From Paractinoplanes abujensis (GTDB lineage: Bacteria; Actinomycetota; Actinomycetes; Mycobacteriales; Micromonosporaceae), in NCBI RefSeq assembly GCF_014204895.1, contig NZ_JACHMF010000001.1, forward strand, positions 4,588,001 through 4,652,000: DNA of 64,000 nt, in the 5' to 3' direction. The position numbers and the translations under genes were made by a program. A model generated the notes under the pieces. The model was not told the DNA's origin and ran no database searches. It saw nothing but the letters and a program-made list of their open reading frames with translations. Of this stretch, positions 49,392 to 59,488 are shown one piece after another. Each line of letters opens with the position of its first letter. Position 1 is the stretch's first letter.

Positions 49392-50218
49392 CGCCCGGTC
49401 AGCTCGCCGATGGCCGCCTCCCACTTCTCGAGGGCGGGCTCGACGATGCTCCACGGCCCGGACGGCAGCCACACCGACACCCGGTCGATCCCGGCCCGCT
49501 CGCAGCGTTCCAGGGCCTTCGGGTCGGGCGGCACGCTGAGCATCTGTACCTGCAGGTAACGGTCGGCGCGGGCGCGCAGCTCGACGATCCGCTCGAACAC
49601 GTTCTCGTCGCGCCACTGCGGGAACCAGCCGTCGCCGTACGCGAGCACCCGGTCGAGCACGGTCGGGCCGCCACCCCCGATCAGGATGGGCGGGTGCGGG
49701 CGCTGGGCCGGCTTGGGCCACGACCAGATCCGGTCGAAGTTCACGTACCGGCCGTGGAAGGTCGCCTCGTCGTGGCGCCAGATCTCGCGCATGGCCTGGA
49801 TGCGCTCCGTCATGACCGGAACCCGTACGCGGGGATCGGTTCCGTGGTTGCGCATCTCCTCGCGGTTCCAGCCCAGCCCGACACCGAACTCGAACCGCCC
49901 GCCGCTGAGATGGTCGACGCTGGCGACCTCCTTCGCGGTCGTGATCGGGTCGCGCTCGGTGACCAGGCAGACGCCGCTGCCCACCCGCAGCCGGCTGGTC
50001 GCCTCGGCCGCCGCGGTCAGCGCCACGAACAGGTCGTAGGTGTGCCAGTACTTCTGCGGCAGCCGGTCACCGCCGGGCCAGGGCGTCTCCCGGGCGGCCG
50101 GGATGTGCGTGTGCTCGGCGAAGAACAGCGCGGAGTGCCCGCGCTCCTCGACCCGCCGGGCGATCTCACCGGGCCGCAGACCGTCGTGCGTGGGGAAGTA
50201 ACCGACACCGAATTCCAT
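49388..50218 (-). CDS. F420-dependent LLM-class oxidoreductase
   Basis: 276 residues of the luciferase-like TIM barrel: MEFGVGYFPTHDGLRPGEIA, SALFFAEHTHIP, LRVGSGVCLVTERDPITTAK, GRFEFGVGLGWNREEMRNHG and HPPILIGGGGPTVLDRVLAY. Paralogous to the gene at 30002 but only modestly similar by eye. Coupled to the PPOX gene by a four-base overlap, forming a two-gene F420 operon. Confidence 0.92.
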   Translation of the reverse strand: MEFGVGYFPTHDGLRPGEIARRVEERGHSALFFAEHTHIPAARETPWPGGDRLPQKYWHTYDLFVALTAAAEATSRLRVGSGVCLVTERDPITTAKEVASVDHLSGGRFEFGVGLGWNREEMRNHGTDPRVRVPVMTERIQAMREIWRHDEATFHGRYVNFDRIWSWPKPAQRPHPPILIGGGGPTVLDRVLAYGDGWFPQWRDENVFERIVELRARADRYLQVQMLSVPPDPKALERCERAGIDRVSVWLPSGPWSIVEPALEKWEAAIGELTGR

Positions 50219-50249
50219 GCACCGATCCTATGAACCCGGCGGCCATCCC

Positions 50250-50945
50250 TCAGAGCGGGCGGAACAGCAGCATGTCGCGGATCACGGCCATCCGTTCCGG
50301 TGTCATCGCGGTGCAGTAGACGATGAGCTCGTCGGGGCTGGTGAAACCCTGCCGCAGGCCACGCTGCTGGGCGATCTCGTCGGCCAGCGGCTGCGGGATC
50401 TGCAACGAGTAGGCCAGCCAGGCGGCCGGCACGTGGTTGACGTCGACCAGCCCGCCGTCGTCGTACTGCCGGCCCTGGATGTCGGGCCGCCCGATCCGCA
50501 ACTCCCACGCCAGGCCGGGGTCGGCCCGCACCAGTTCGCGGGCCTCGGCCCGCCGCTGCACCCGCCACTGCGCGGCCGCCACCGCCGCGTCGCTGTGCCG
50601 GTCGGCCGCGGTCGGCGGGGCCTGCTTGGCCACCTTGAGCTGCAGGAACAGGGTGTGCAGGGTGCCTCCCAGCCACACGATGAGCAGGAACGCGGCCATC
50701 GCGAGGTCGTACGCCGTCCCGCGATCGGCGGTCGAATCCGCCGGCGCCGTGAGCCCGGCCCCGCACACGAAGGCGACGGTCACCAGCAGATAGCCGACCC
50801 CCGCGGCCATGTGAGCCCGCGACTTCAGGCGATAGCCCCCGATGAAGACCATCACGCAGGCCCCGAAACCACACGTCAGCGTGGGAACGAGAAACCACCA
50901 CCAGGTAGGAGTCCGCTTGGGCCCGGGAGAAACAGCAGGTTGCAC
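50250..50945 (-). CDS. Membrane protein with C-terminal HhH-like region
   Basis: 231 residues. Three or four TM helices in the first 105 residues (FLVPTLTCGFGACVMVFIGG, MAAGVGYLLVTVAFVCGAGL, LAMAAFLLIVWLGGTLHTLF). A cytosolic part follows with a helix-hairpin-helix-like end (DVNHVPAAWLAYSLQIPQPL; FTSPDELIVYCTAMTPERMA) reminiscent of ComEA-type HhH. No function is known. Confidence 0.75.
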   Translation of the reverse strand: MQPAVSPGPKRTPTWWWFLVPTLTCGFGACVMVFIGGYRLKSRAHMAAGVGYLLVTVAFVCGAGLTAPADSTADRGTAYDLAMAAFLLIVWLGGTLHTLFLQLKVAKQAPPTAADRHSDAAVAAAQWRVQRRAEARELVRADPGLAWELRIGRPDIQGRQYDDGGLVDVNHVPAAWLAYSLQIPQPLADEIAQQRGLRQGFTSPDELIVYCTAMTPERMAVIRDMLLFRPL

Positions 50946-51183
50946 CGCCAGATCATAAGAAGCGTCAGGGCCCGCGTCGTACGGCCGGGGCTCAGCCGTT
51001 CAGCCGGGATTGCCGGACGCTCGGACGCCGGCGGCAACGTCCCGGCATGATCCGCCGACGGGGTGACGAAACGCCGGTACGCCGTCGAGGTGCGGCTCGG
51101 GCCGTTATCGTCGTGCCTCGGAGCTGAGCCAGTGCCGGCCCGGCGCGGCCGGATGTCCGGCTCACCACGGAGGAGCCGAGACT

Positions 51184-51384
51184 GTGACCACTACCGTAAG
51201 GTCTGCGGATCTGAGCAACGGCACGGTTGCGCACGACGGAACCCTCGACCGTTGGTACGTCAAGAATGCGGCCGGCATCTTCCCGTGGCGGGCGGGCAAC
51301 GGGGAGAAGCTCACCGATTACGAAGTGGACGCGTTCCTGAGGTCCGGCCGCATCACCGTCATCGCGCCGGCACGGACAAGGTGA
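51184..51384 (+). CDS. Small hypothetical protein
   Basis: 66 residues from GTG 51184, with GGAGGAG about nine bases upstream. MTTTVRSADLSNGTVAHDGT, LDRWYVKNAAGIFPWRAGNG, then LTDYEVDAFLRSGRITVI: soluble, no Cys. No family is recognised. The RGRITVIAPARTR end and a perfect terminator hairpin directly after the stop support a real transcript. Confidence 0.6.
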   Translation: MTTTVRSADLSNGTVAHDGTLDRWYVKNAAGIFPWRAGNGEKLTDYEVDAFLRSGRITVIAPARTR

Positions 51385-51414
51385 ACGCCCGGCTCCGCGC
51401 GGAGCCGGGCGTTC
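51383..51414. terminator. Perfect 32-base palindrome terminator
   Basis: A fully self-complementary 32-base sequence (14-bp stem with a GCGC loop) overlapping the stop of the 51184 gene and ending 14 bases before the stop of the converging gene at 51428. It can terminate both. Confidence 0.8.
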
Positions 51415-51427
51415 GGGACGGACGCGG

Positions 51428-51676
51428 TCAGGAGGCGTTCAGGATGATGGCGCCCAGGACCATGCCGAGGACGGCGCCCGCGACGCCGGCGGCGGCGGCG
51501 TACCAGCCGAGGGGGCGGTCGCCGAGGTAGCCGCCGACCAGGCCCAGCACCACGGCGGCCAGGCCGAGCACCGGCGGGAGGAACAGCACGGCCAGCGCGG
51601 CCAGCACGAAAGCGATGATGGTGCAGACGCGGGCGCCGGTCACGGAGCCGGTGCGGCGGGAGGTCATCTGGGACAT
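51428..51676 (-). CDS. Small membrane protein (DUF4190-like)
   Basis: 82 residues: TM1 about residues 17-45 (VCTIIAFVLAALAVLFLPPV, VLGLAAVVLGLVGG) and TM2 about 58-80 (YAAAAGVAGAVLGMVLGAII), with a short polar N-terminus. The pattern resembles the short DUF4190-type membrane modules. No partner gene. Confidence 0.65.
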   Translation of the reverse strand: MSQMTSRRTGSVTGARVCTIIAFVLAALAVLFLPPVLGLAAVVLGLVGGYLGDRPLGWYAAAAGVAGAVLGMVLGAIILNAS

Positions 51677-51750
51677 CGGAGCTTCCTTCCCCGTCAGGAG
51701 CAGTTCGTTGATGTCCTTTGTGTACCCCCGGCGCGGGCGCGGCTAAACCA

Positions 51751-54372
51751 TCATCGGCGGCGCAGGGTCAGGATCAGGTCGACGACCAGGGCGGTCCAGC
51801 CGGTCTGGTGCCAGGCGCCGAGGCCGGCCCCGTTGTCGCCGTGGAAGTACTCGGGGAAGACGATCAGGTCTTTCCAGTCGGGGTGGGTCTGCAGGATGTG
51901 GTTGGCGCCGTAGATCGGGCGGTGACCCGTGTCGTCCGGCAGGAACAGCGAGATCAGCCGGCGGGAGATGTCGTCGGCCACCTCGGCCAGCGGCACTTTG
52001 CGCTGCGAACCCGTGGGATATTCGGCTTTCATGTCGTCGCCGAAGAAGTCCGCGTATTCGCGCAGGGCCTCGACCAGCAGGTAGTTGACGGGCATCCAGA
52101 CCGGGCCGCGCCAGTTGGAGTTGCCGCCGAAGAGCCCGCTCGTCGACTCGGCGGGCTCGTAGCCGACGGTGAAGTCGGAGCCGCCGAGCGACACGGTGAA
52201 CGGCTTCTCCAGGTGGCTGCGGGACAGGGTCCTGATGCCGTACGGGGAAAGGAACTCCTCCGGATCCAGCATGCGGGCCAGCACGCGGAGCAACTGGTCC
52301 TGCCCCACCATCGAGAGCAGCCGTTGCTGGCGGCCCTCGGGCGAGATCCGGCGCGCGCTGATGACGTCGGCGTATTCGCCCTGCGAGGCCTGCAGCCAGC
52401 GGAGCCGGGCGTGCAGTTCGGGCAGCCGGTTGAGGGTGCCGGCCGACAGGCGGGTGGTGGCCGCGAGCGGCAGCAGGCCGACGATCGAGCGCACCTTGAG
52501 CGGCAGCTTGTGACCGTCGGGCAGGCGCAGCTGGTCGTAGAAGAAGCAGTCCTCCTCGTCCCACAGGCCCTGCCGGTAGGCGGCCTCGGCGATGTACGCG
52601 AAGTGCTCGAAGAACTTCGTCGCCATGTCCTCGTACGTGCGGTCGTGCAGGGCCAGCCGGACCGCCATGTCGAGCAGGTTGAGCGCGTACATGGCCATCC
52701 AGCCGGTGCCGTCGGACTGTTCGAGCACCCCGGCCACGGGCAGCGCGGCCGAGCGGTCGAACGGGCCCACGTTGTCGAGCCCGAGGAAGCCGCCCTCGAA
52801 CACGTTGTTGCCGCCCACGTCCTTGCGGTTGACCCACCAGGTGAAGTTGAGCAGCAGCTTGTGCATGATCCGGGCCAGGAAATCGTGGTCGCGCCCGCCG
52901 TCGATCTCGAAGACGCGCAGCGCGGCCCAGGCGTGCACGGGCGGGTTGACGTCGGCGAAGGACCACTCGTACGCGGGGATCTGCCCGTTGGGGTGCATGT
53001 ACCACTCGCGCAGCAGCAACAGCAGCTGACTCTTGGCGAAGGCGGGGTCGACGCGGGCGATCGACACGGTGTGGAAGGCCAGGTCCCACGCCGCGTACCA
53101 CGGGTACTCCCACGGGTCGGGCATGGAGATGACGTCGAAGCTGTTCATGTGCCACCAGGCGTTGTTGCGCCCGTAGCGCCGGCCGGGCGGCGGGGGCGCC
53201 GAGCCGGGGTCGCCGGTGAGCCACTGCTTGACGTCGAAGTGGTAGAACTGCTTGCCCCACATCAGCCCGGCGATGCCCTGCCGGGCCACGGCCGCCTCCT
53301 CGGCGGAGGCCGCGGCGGGGATCAGGTCGGTGAAGAACTCGTCGGCTTCCGCGCGCCGCGCGCGCATCACGTCGGACCAGCCGTCACCCAGGTCGAGCGG
53401 GCCGATCTCCTCGTCCTCCTGGGTCAGGCGGAGCCGGATGGTCCGGCTCTCCCCCGGGCCCAGCGTGACCACGTAGTGCAACGACCCTTTGGTGCCCTCG
53501 CCGGCCGGGTTGACGGTGGGCGAACCCGAGACCAGATAGTCGTTGATGCCGTCCTTGGGATACAGGCTCTTGCCGGGCTGGCCCCACAGGCGTTGGGCGT
53601 TGGTCTCGTTGTCACACAGCAGCGGTGCCGCGTCGCCGGAACCGGCAAGAACGATGTGGCCGAGCGTGCGGTGCCGGCCCGCCAGCCGCCCCGGGCTCCC
53701 CTTCAGCACGGGCACGGGCCGGTTGGGCAGGCCCCACGACCAGGTGTTGCGAAACCACAGCGTGGGCAGCACGTGCAGCGAGGCGGCCTCGGGCCCGCGG
53801 TTCGACACGGTGATCGCCACGCACATGTCGCGCGGGGACGCCTTGGCGTAGTCGACGGTGACGGCCCAGAACCGGTCGTCGTCGAAGATGCCGGTGTCGA
53901 CCAGCTCGTACTCCGACTCCTCGCGCGAGCGCTGGCCGTTGACGCGCACCAGCTGGTCGTACGGGAAAGGCTCCTGGGGGTAGTGGTAGCGCCAGCTCAT
54001 CCACGAGTGGGTGGGCGTGGAGTCCTGATACCACCAGTACTCCTTGGCGTCCTCGCCGTGGTTGCCGCCGTCGCCGCCGAGCCCGAACATGCGTTCCTTG
54101 AGGATCGGGTCACGGCCGTTCCAGAGGGCGAGACCGAAGCAGAACGTCTGCCGGTCGTCGCAGATGCCGGCCATGCCGTCGTCGTTCCACCGGTAGGCAC
54201 GGGAACGGGCATGGTCGTGCGGGAAGTAGTCCCAGGCCGTGCCGTGTTCGCTGTAGTCCTCCCGGACCGTGCCCCACGCCCGCTCGGCCAGGTAGGGCCC
54301 CCACGCCCGCCACGGCTGCTCACCCGAGTCCGCCTGCGCCAGCCGGGAACGCTCCCCCACGCGGTGCCTCAC
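51751..54372 (-). CDS. Glycoside hydrolase, MGH1/GH63-like glucosidase
   Basis: 873 residues from GTG 54372; GTG 54360 with GAGG six bases upstream is an alternative. Alternating (alpha/alpha)6 features: [115 protein letters not shown]. These are the conserved aromatic and acidic stretches of the mannosylglycerate hydrolase-like (GH63) family; the paired Asp/Glu in DLAFH and [10 protein letters not shown] are likely catalytic. It probably acts on alpha-glucosides or mannosylglycerate. Divergent from the amylo-1,6-glucosidase gene with a 92-base spacer. Confidence 0.88.
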   Translation of the reverse strand: MRHRVGERSRLAQADSGEQPWRAWGPYLAERAWGTVREDYSEHGTAWDYFPHDHARSRAYRWNDDGMAGICDDRQTFCFGLALWNGRDPILKERMFGLGGDGGNHGEDAKEYWWYQDSTPTHSWMSWRYHYPQEPFPYDQLVRVNGQRSREESEYELVDTGIFDDDRFWAVTVDYAKASPRDMCVAITVSNRGPEAASLHVLPTLWFRNTWSWGLPNRPVPVLKGSPGRLAGRHRTLGHIVLAGSGDAAPLLCDNETNAQRLWGQPGKSLYPKDGINDYLVSGSPTVNPAGEGTKGSLHYVVTLGPGESRTIRLRLTQEDEEIGPLDLGDGWSDVMRARRAEADEFFTDLIPAAASAEEAAVARQGIAGLMWGKQFYHFDVKQWLTGDPGSAPPPPGRRYGRNNAWWHMNSFDVISMPDPWEYPWYAAWDLAFHTVSIARVDPAFAKSQLLLLLREWYMHPNGQIPAYEWSFADVNPPVHAWAALRVFEIDGGRDHDFLARIMHKLLLNFTWWVNRKDVGGNNVFEGGFLGLDNVGPFDRSAALPVAGVLEQSDGTGWMAMYALNLLDMAVRLALHDRTYEDMATKFFEHFAYIAEAAYRQGLWDEEDCFFYDQLRLPDGHKLPLKVRSIVGLLPLAATTRLSAGTLNRLPELHARLRWLQASQGEYADVISARRISPEGRQQRLLSMVGQDQLLRVLARMLDPEEFLSPYGIRTLSRSHLEKPFTVSLGGSDFTVGYEPAESTSGLFGGNSNWRGPVWMPVNYLLVEALREYADFFGDDMKAEYPTGSQRKVPLAEVADDISRRLISLFLPDDTGHRPIYGANHILQTHPDWKDLIVFPEYFHGDNGAGLGAWHQTGWTALVVDLILTLRRR

Positions 54373-54464
54373 CCCTCCATAATCGCGACGACTCCCAGAG
54401 TGTCACTGCCCGGTGTTACATGTGATGACACGCCTGATTCTGCCCGACAACGAAAGGTCATCGG

Positions 54465-56285
54465 ATGGCTACGTTCGGCTCGCGGACGTGTGCGCGGCTC
54501 GACGAGGGAGCCACCCGTGAATGGCTGGTCCCGGACGGGTGCGGCGGCTACGCGATGGGCACGGTGAGCGGGCTGCGGACCCGGCGCTACCACGGGCTGC
54601 TCGTCGTCGCGGGGGCCAACCCGGCCCGTCGGCACCTCGGGCTGGCCTCGCTCGACCCGGTGCTGACGTTGCCCTCCGGACCCGTACGTCTGGCCACGCA
54701 CGAATGGGCGGACGGGACGATCGCCCCGCGCGGGCACGAACTGCTCGCCGGTTTCACGCTGGTCGACGGTCTGCCGCGGTGGCGCTGGCGGATCGGCGAG
54801 GTCGTGCTGGAGCGCGAACTGGCCATGGTGCCCGGCCGTCCGGCTGTGGCGGTGGTGCACCGGCTGCTCAGCGGCGGGCCGGTCGGGCTGGCGCTGGAGG
54901 CGATCGGCACCTGGCGGGACGGGCACGGCGAGCGCACGGCGGACGGTCCGGTCCCGGTGGTGCAGGAGGTCGCGGGCGGCGTCACGATCGAGGGGGCGTA
55001 CCGGCTGCGGGGTCCCGGTTTCCGCCGGGCCGGCGCGTGGTGGCGCGGGGTCCGGCACCGCGAGGAGGCGGCGCGTGGGCTCACCGAGACCGAGGACCTC
55101 TGGTACGCCGGGAGCTTCCACACCGAGCTGACCGGGCCCGGCGACACGGCGGAGGTCAGCGCGTGGGCCGGCGACCTGGCCGACGAGCCGGCCCCGGCGG
55201 CCGCGGTCGTCGAGGCGGCCCATCGGCGCAACCGGCGGTTCTCCCCGCTCGCACTGGCCGCTGACGCTTTCGTCGTCCGCACCCCGCGCGGCCCGGACGT
55301 GGTGGCCGGCTATCCGTGGTTCGGGGCGTGGTCGCGCGACACGATGCTGAGCTACGAGGGCCTGTTCCTGACGACCGGGCGCGCCGACGAGGGCCGCGAG
55401 CTGCTCCGGGCGTACGGGGAAACGCTCTCGGAGGGCATGCTGGCCAACACGGCCGACACCGGCGCGGCGGAGTTCAACACGGCCGACGGCACGCTCTGGT
55501 TCCTGCACGCGGTGGACCGGCACGTGCTCACGACCGGCGACACCGACCTGGCCGAGGAGCTGCGCCCGGCCCTGCTCGGCGTGATCGACCACCACGTGCG
55601 GGGCACCCGCTACGGCATCGGGGCCGACCCGGCCGACGGTCTGCTCACCCAGGGCGCCGACGGGGAGGCCCTGACGTGGATGGACGCGCGCGTCGACGGC
55701 GTGCCGATCACCCCGCGCCGGGGCAAGGCGGTCGACGTCAACGCCCTGTGGGTCAACGCGCTGGCCGGCTTCCCCACGTACAAACGGCTGCACGATATGG
55801 CCCGGGCCAGTTTCGCCGGCCGATTCCCCTCCCCGTCGGGCTGGCTGCACGACGTGGTGGACGGCCCCGGCGGCGACGACGCCACGCTGCGGCCCAACCA
55901 GCTGCTGGCCTGGTCGCTGCCGAACGCCGCGCTGCGCCCCGACCCGGCCGTCCTGCGCACGATCGGCGCGGCCCTGCTCACCCCGCTCGGGCTGCGCAGC
56001 CAGGCCCCGGGCACGCCGGGCTACCACGGCACGCACCGCGGCACCCCGGCCGAGCGGGACACGGCCTATCACACCGGCACGGTCTGGCCCTGGCTGCTGG
56101 GCCCGTACGCCACCGCCTGGCACCGCCTCGGCGTCGAGGTCACCGCCGACATCGACACCCACCTCGGCGAGTACGGCCTGGGCTCGATCTCGGAGACCGC
56201 CGACGGCGACGCGCCGCACACCGCGACCGGCTGCCCGTTCCAGGCCTGGTCGGTCGCCGAGGTGCTGCGGGCCGCCTACCTCTGA
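54465..56285 (+). CDS. Amylo-alpha-1,6-glucosidase / glycogen-debranching-like enzyme
   Basis: 606 residues from ATG 54465, with GAAAGG seven bases upstream. N-terminal beta domain with the family signature EWLVPDGCGGYAMGTVSGLR, TRRYHGLLV. C-terminal (alpha/alpha)6 barrel with GYPWFGAWSRDTMLSYEGLF, TADTGAAEFNTADGTLWFLH, LTWMDARVDGVPITPRRGKA, VDVNALWVNAL and AYHTGTVWPWLLGPY. These match archaeal and bacterial debranching enzymes of the GDE C-terminal family. It removes alpha-1,6 branches from glycogen-like glucans. Divergent from another glycosidase; the two tails and that of the kinase at 56276 are tightly packed. Confidence 0.93.
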   Translation: MATFGSRTCARLDEGATREWLVPDGCGGYAMGTVSGLRTRRYHGLLVVAGANPARRHLGLASLDPVLTLPSGPVRLATHEWADGTIAPRGHELLAGFTLVDGLPRWRWRIGEVVLERELAMVPGRPAVAVVHRLLSGGPVGLALEAIGTWRDGHGERTADGPVPVVQEVAGGVTIEGAYRLRGPGFRRAGAWWRGVRHREEAARGLTETEDLWYAGSFHTELTGPGDTAEVSAWAGDLADEPAPAAAVVEAAHRRNRRFSPLALAADAFVVRTPRGPDVVAGYPWFGAWSRDTMLSYEGLFLTTGRADEGRELLRAYGETLSEGMLANTADTGAAEFNTADGTLWFLHAVDRHVLTTGDTDLAEELRPALLGVIDHHVRGTRYGIGADPADGLLTQGADGEALTWMDARVDGVPITPRRGKAVDVNALWVNALAGFPTYKRLHDMARASFAGRFPSPSGWLHDVVDGPGGDDATLRPNQLLAWSLPNAALRPDPAVLRTIGAALLTPLGLRSQAPGTPGYHGTHRGTPAERDTAYHTGTVWPWLLGPYATAWHRLGVEVTADIDTHLGEYGLGSISETADGDAPHTATGCPFQAWSVAEVLRAAYL

Positions 56286-59272
56286 CGGCCCGCGAAGTCG
56301 AGCCGCGGGGCGGGCAAGGTGATCGTGAACTCCGTGCCGCCGGTCGGGGCGGGACGGGCGGTCAGCGTGCCCTCGTGGGCGTCGATGATCGCCTTGGTCA
56401 CGGCCAGGCCCAGGCCCGTGCCCTTGATGCCGGCCTGGGTGGCGTTGGAGGCCCGGAAGAAGCGGCTGAACAGGTGCGGGTACTGCTCGGCGGGGATGCC
56501 GATGCCGTTGTCGCTGATCGTCACGACCACGGCGTCCCCGTCGTGCTCGGCCGTCACCGACACCGTGCCGCCCTCGGGCGTGTACTTGACCGCGTTGGAC
56601 AGCAGGTTGTCCAGGGCCTGGCGCAGCCGCTGCGGGTCGGCGTAGACACTCAGCCCGGGCTTGATCGAGGCGTGCACGGTCAGGTTCTTGGCGGCCGCGC
56701 TCGGCTGGTGGGCGTCCACGACGTCGTGCAGCATCGTGCCGGCCGGCATCGGGCACGGGTTGATGCTGATGTGTCCCGCGTCGAGCCGGGCCAGGTCGAG
56801 CAGGTCGTCCACGAGGTCCTGCAGGTGCCGGGTGGTGCGGTCGACGACGGTGGCGTGCTTGCGCTCGGCCCCCGCCAGCTCGGGGCTGTCCAGCAGGATC
56901 TCCGTGTACGCCTTGATGACGCCCACGGGGTTGCGCAGCTCATGGATGACCAGGGCCGACAACTCGTCCTTCATCCGGTCGAGCTGACGCAACTGCTCGA
57001 CCTGGTCGCGTTCCTGCTCGAGCAGCCGCTCGCGCCGGTCGGAAAGCTCGTGGCGCTCGGTCACGTCGGTCGAGAGCCCGTCCACGAAAAGCTTGTCGCC
57101 CTCCCGGCGCGCCACGGCGCGGGTCCAGACCCAGCGCACGACACCGTCGAAGCCGACCACCCGGCACTCCACCTCGGCGTGCTCACCGGCGGCGAGCTTG
57201 CCCTTGAAGTCGTCCAGGATCGCGACGTCGTCCGGGTGGACGCGCTCGCCCAGCGTGACCGGGTCCTCGACGGTGACCTCGCGGCCGAAGACCGCACGGC
57301 CGTTGGGGCTGCCGTAGACGAGGCGCGCCTCCGCGCCGGCAACCGCCTCGACGGTCCAGACGTAGTCGTTGACCTGCTCGACGATCCGGTCGAAGTTGCG
57401 GCGGGCGTCGGCCAGCATCAGCGACATGTCCTCGGCCCAGCGCCGCTCGACGAACCGGCCCAGGTGGGCGCCGACGGCGTCCAGCATGCCGACCAGGTCG
57501 GGGTCGTGCGGGAGGTCCTGGTCGGTGTAAAAGGCCAGCACGCCCAGCACGCGCCGGCCGGACAGCACGGGCACGCCGACGGCGACCCGGATCCCGACCT
57601 CGTGCAGCGCGTCGCGGCCGACGTCCTTCATGTCCGACGGCATCTCGCCGGTGTTCCACCAGACCTCGCCGGTGCGCGCCCAGACCAGGCCGGGCAGGCC
57701 CTCGCCGCGCTCGAAGGTCAACGGCACGTCGCTGCTGAAAGCGGACAGGTCCCGGTCGCCGGTGGTGTACGAGCTGTGCCGCACGATGGTGCGCCGGTCC
57801 TCGGTGAGCTGCCAGTACTCGCCGACGGCCCAGCCCAGCGCCTTGGTGATGGCCACGACGGCGCCGATGCTCGCGTCCTTGGCGTTGGTCGCGTCGGAGA
57901 GCACCTGCGCGACGGCGTGCCGGGCGCGGCGCAGCTGCTCGGCCCGGTGCGCCTCGGTGATGTCGTGCAAGGCGACCACGGCCCCGAGCCGGCGGTGGTC
58001 GCTGGTCTCGATCGGGCTGCCGTTGGCCACGAAGCGGCGCCACGAGTCCTCGGTCTTGACCAGCATGTGCCGGCCGCGGACGCTTTCCCCCTCGTACGCG
58101 CGGCGCAGCGGCAGATCGGTCATGCGCGTACGGCCGTCGGGCTCGTAGACGTTGTAGAGCTCGGTCCACTCGTCGGCATGCGTGTTGGGGCTGGTCTCGC
58201 GCCCGGTCACCTCGCGGGCGGCCCGGTTGATGAAGGTCAGGTTGCCCTTGGCGTCGCAGGCCGCGATGCCGACGTCGACACTGTCCAGCACGGCCTGCAG
58301 GAACGCGTGCTCCTCGTCGGCCTTCTGCCGCTGCTGCTCCATCTCAGCCGCGGCGACGAGGCGGCCCGTGATGTCGGTGAGGAACGCGTGGCAGACGGTG
58401 CCGCCGGGCTCCTCCACCACCTGCAGAGTCATCTCGGCCGGGAACTCCCGGCCCGAACTGGTGATCGCCGCGATCTGCAGGTGCTGCCCCGACAGGTTGG
58501 AGACCCCGCCCGCGCGGACCCGTCGCATGCCGGCCAGGTGCTGCTCGCGAAAGCGCTCCGGGATGATCAGCTCGGCGATGTTGCGGCCCAGCGCCTCGGC
58601 CGCGGCGTAGCCGAACAGGCGCTCGGCGGCCGCGTTCCAGGCCGTGACGATGCCGTCCAAGCCGGTGGAGATGTAGGCGTCGTGGGTGCCGTTGACGACG
58701 GCGGCCATCCGGCTCGAGGAGATCGAGTGATCGGCCTGCGACAGGCGCAGGGCGACCTCGGTCTCCGCCGCTTCGGCCAGGTCGCGCAGCAGCGCCAGGT
58801 CGTCCTTCGTCCAGACCCGGGGCTCCGAGTCGAGCACGCAGAACGAGCCCAGCACGTGCCCGTCAGGGGTGCGCAGCGGGATGCCGGCGTACGCGACGGC
58901 CTGGTAGTCGGCGATGGCCGGGTTGTCACGCAGCCGCTCGTCGAGGCGGGCGTCGTCGACCACGAGGGCGGCCCGGTCCTCGACCACGTACTTGCAGTAC
59001 GAGTGGGACAGCGGCGTCTGCCGGGTCACGGCCAGCTCGCCTGACAGCCCGTACGAGCTGGCGAAGCGTTGCCGCTCGGTGTCGACCAGCGACACCAGCG
59101 CGGTGGGCGCGGCCAGGATGCGGGCGGCCAGCTTGGTCAGCCGGTCGAACGCGTCCACGCGGCCGGCTTCGAGCAGACCTGTGGCCCGCAGGGCACGGAG
59201 GCGCCCGGAGCTCTGCAGCGACGTACCCGGTGAAGTCAGCACGGGGGAATTATCGGTGCCGGCCGTCCGCAC
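56276..59272 (-). CDS. Multi-domain GAF-PAS-PAS-GAF-PAS sensor histidine kinase
   Basis: 998 residues from GTG 59272, with GAGGA eight bases upstream. Soluble, no TM. Domains in order: GAF (about 30-180, FDRLTKLAARILAAPTALVS, SFCVLDSEPRVW); PAS (about 195-310, GTHDAYISTGLDGIVTAWNA); PAS (about 325-450, DVGIAACDAKGNLTFINRAA); GAF (about 470-620, LGWAVGEYWQLTEDRRTIVR); PAS (about 630-750, FDRIVEQVNDYVWTVEAVAG); HisKA with His777 in LVIHELRNPVGVIK; HATPase_c with DNLLSNAVKYTPEGG, SDNGIGIP and GIKGTGLGLAVTKAI. It is an orphan kinase with no regulator next door. Its tail overlaps the debranching gene tail by 10 bases. Confidence 0.95.
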   Translation of the reverse strand: MRTAGTDNSPVLTSPGTSLQSSGRLRALRATGLLEAGRVDAFDRLTKLAARILAAPTALVSLVDTERQRFASSYGLSGELAVTRQTPLSHSYCKYVVEDRAALVVDDARLDERLRDNPAIADYQAVAYAGIPLRTPDGHVLGSFCVLDSEPRVWTKDDLALLRDLAEAAETEVALRLSQADHSISSSRMAAVVNGTHDAYISTGLDGIVTAWNAAAERLFGYAAAEALGRNIAELIIPERFREQHLAGMRRVRAGGVSNLSGQHLQIAAITSSGREFPAEMTLQVVEEPGGTVCHAFLTDITGRLVAAAEMEQQRQKADEEHAFLQAVLDSVDVGIAACDAKGNLTFINRAAREVTGRETSPNTHADEWTELYNVYEPDGRTRMTDLPLRRAYEGESVRGRHMLVKTEDSWRRFVANGSPIETSDHRRLGAVVALHDITEAHRAEQLRRARHAVAQVLSDATNAKDASIGAVVAITKALGWAVGEYWQLTEDRRTIVRHSSYTTGDRDLSAFSSDVPLTFERGEGLPGLVWARTGEVWWNTGEMPSDMKDVGRDALHEVGIRVAVGVPVLSGRRVLGVLAFYTDQDLPHDPDLVGMLDAVGAHLGRFVERRWAEDMSLMLADARRNFDRIVEQVNDYVWTVEAVAGAEARLVYGSPNGRAVFGREVTVEDPVTLGERVHPDDVAILDDFKGKLAAGEHAEVECRVVGFDGVVRWVWTRAVARREGDKLFVDGLSTDVTERHELSDRRERLLEQERDQVEQLRQLDRMKDELSALVIHELRNPVGVIKAYTEILLDSPELAGAERKHATVVDRTTRHLQDLVDDLLDLARLDAGHISINPCPMPAGTMLHDVVDAHQPSAAAKNLTVHASIKPGLSVYADPQRLRQALDNLLSNAVKYTPEGGTVSVTAEHDGDAVVVTISDNGIGIPAEQYPHLFSRFFRASNATQAGIKGTGLGLAVTKAIIDAHEGTLTARPAPTGGTEFTITLPAPRLDFAGRQR

Positions 59273-59431
59273 TTGAGAAATCCTCGCCGGGCGAACATCC
59301 GGCCGTAAAGATCGGACGAAAGTACGAGCCGGCGAACTTGCCGGGCGACTAGTGGAAAAAAGGGCGCGCTTTTACTGCACTTTCCATTTATCGGCCTCGT
59401 CCCTGTGAATTCACTGTGAATGACACGGCAA

Positions 59432-59471
59432 AAGCGAAGGGCGCACCCGGCATCGGATGCGCCCCTCGCTT
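59432..59471 (-). terminator. Rho-independent-like terminator of the His-rich protein gene
   Basis: A 14-bp stem with one mismatch (59432-59445 with 59458-59471) and a 12-base loop, 17 bases past the stop on the minus strand. The left arm borders AAAA on the plus strand, giving a U-run in the minus-strand transcript. The neighbouring 59281-59430 spacer is comparatively AT-rich and holds no gene. Confidence 0.85.
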
Positions 59472-59488
59472 ATTCAGAGCCTATGGGC

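Noticed and set aside
54400..54431. GTGTCA...TGACAC inverted repeat between the two glycosidases
   Set aside because: Only six-base arms with a 20-base gap; too weak to distinguish from chance.
55316..59044. Open plus-strand frame of about 1240 codons
   Set aside because: Runs through the debranching gene in the wrong phase and antisense to the sensor kinase; no protein-like composition.
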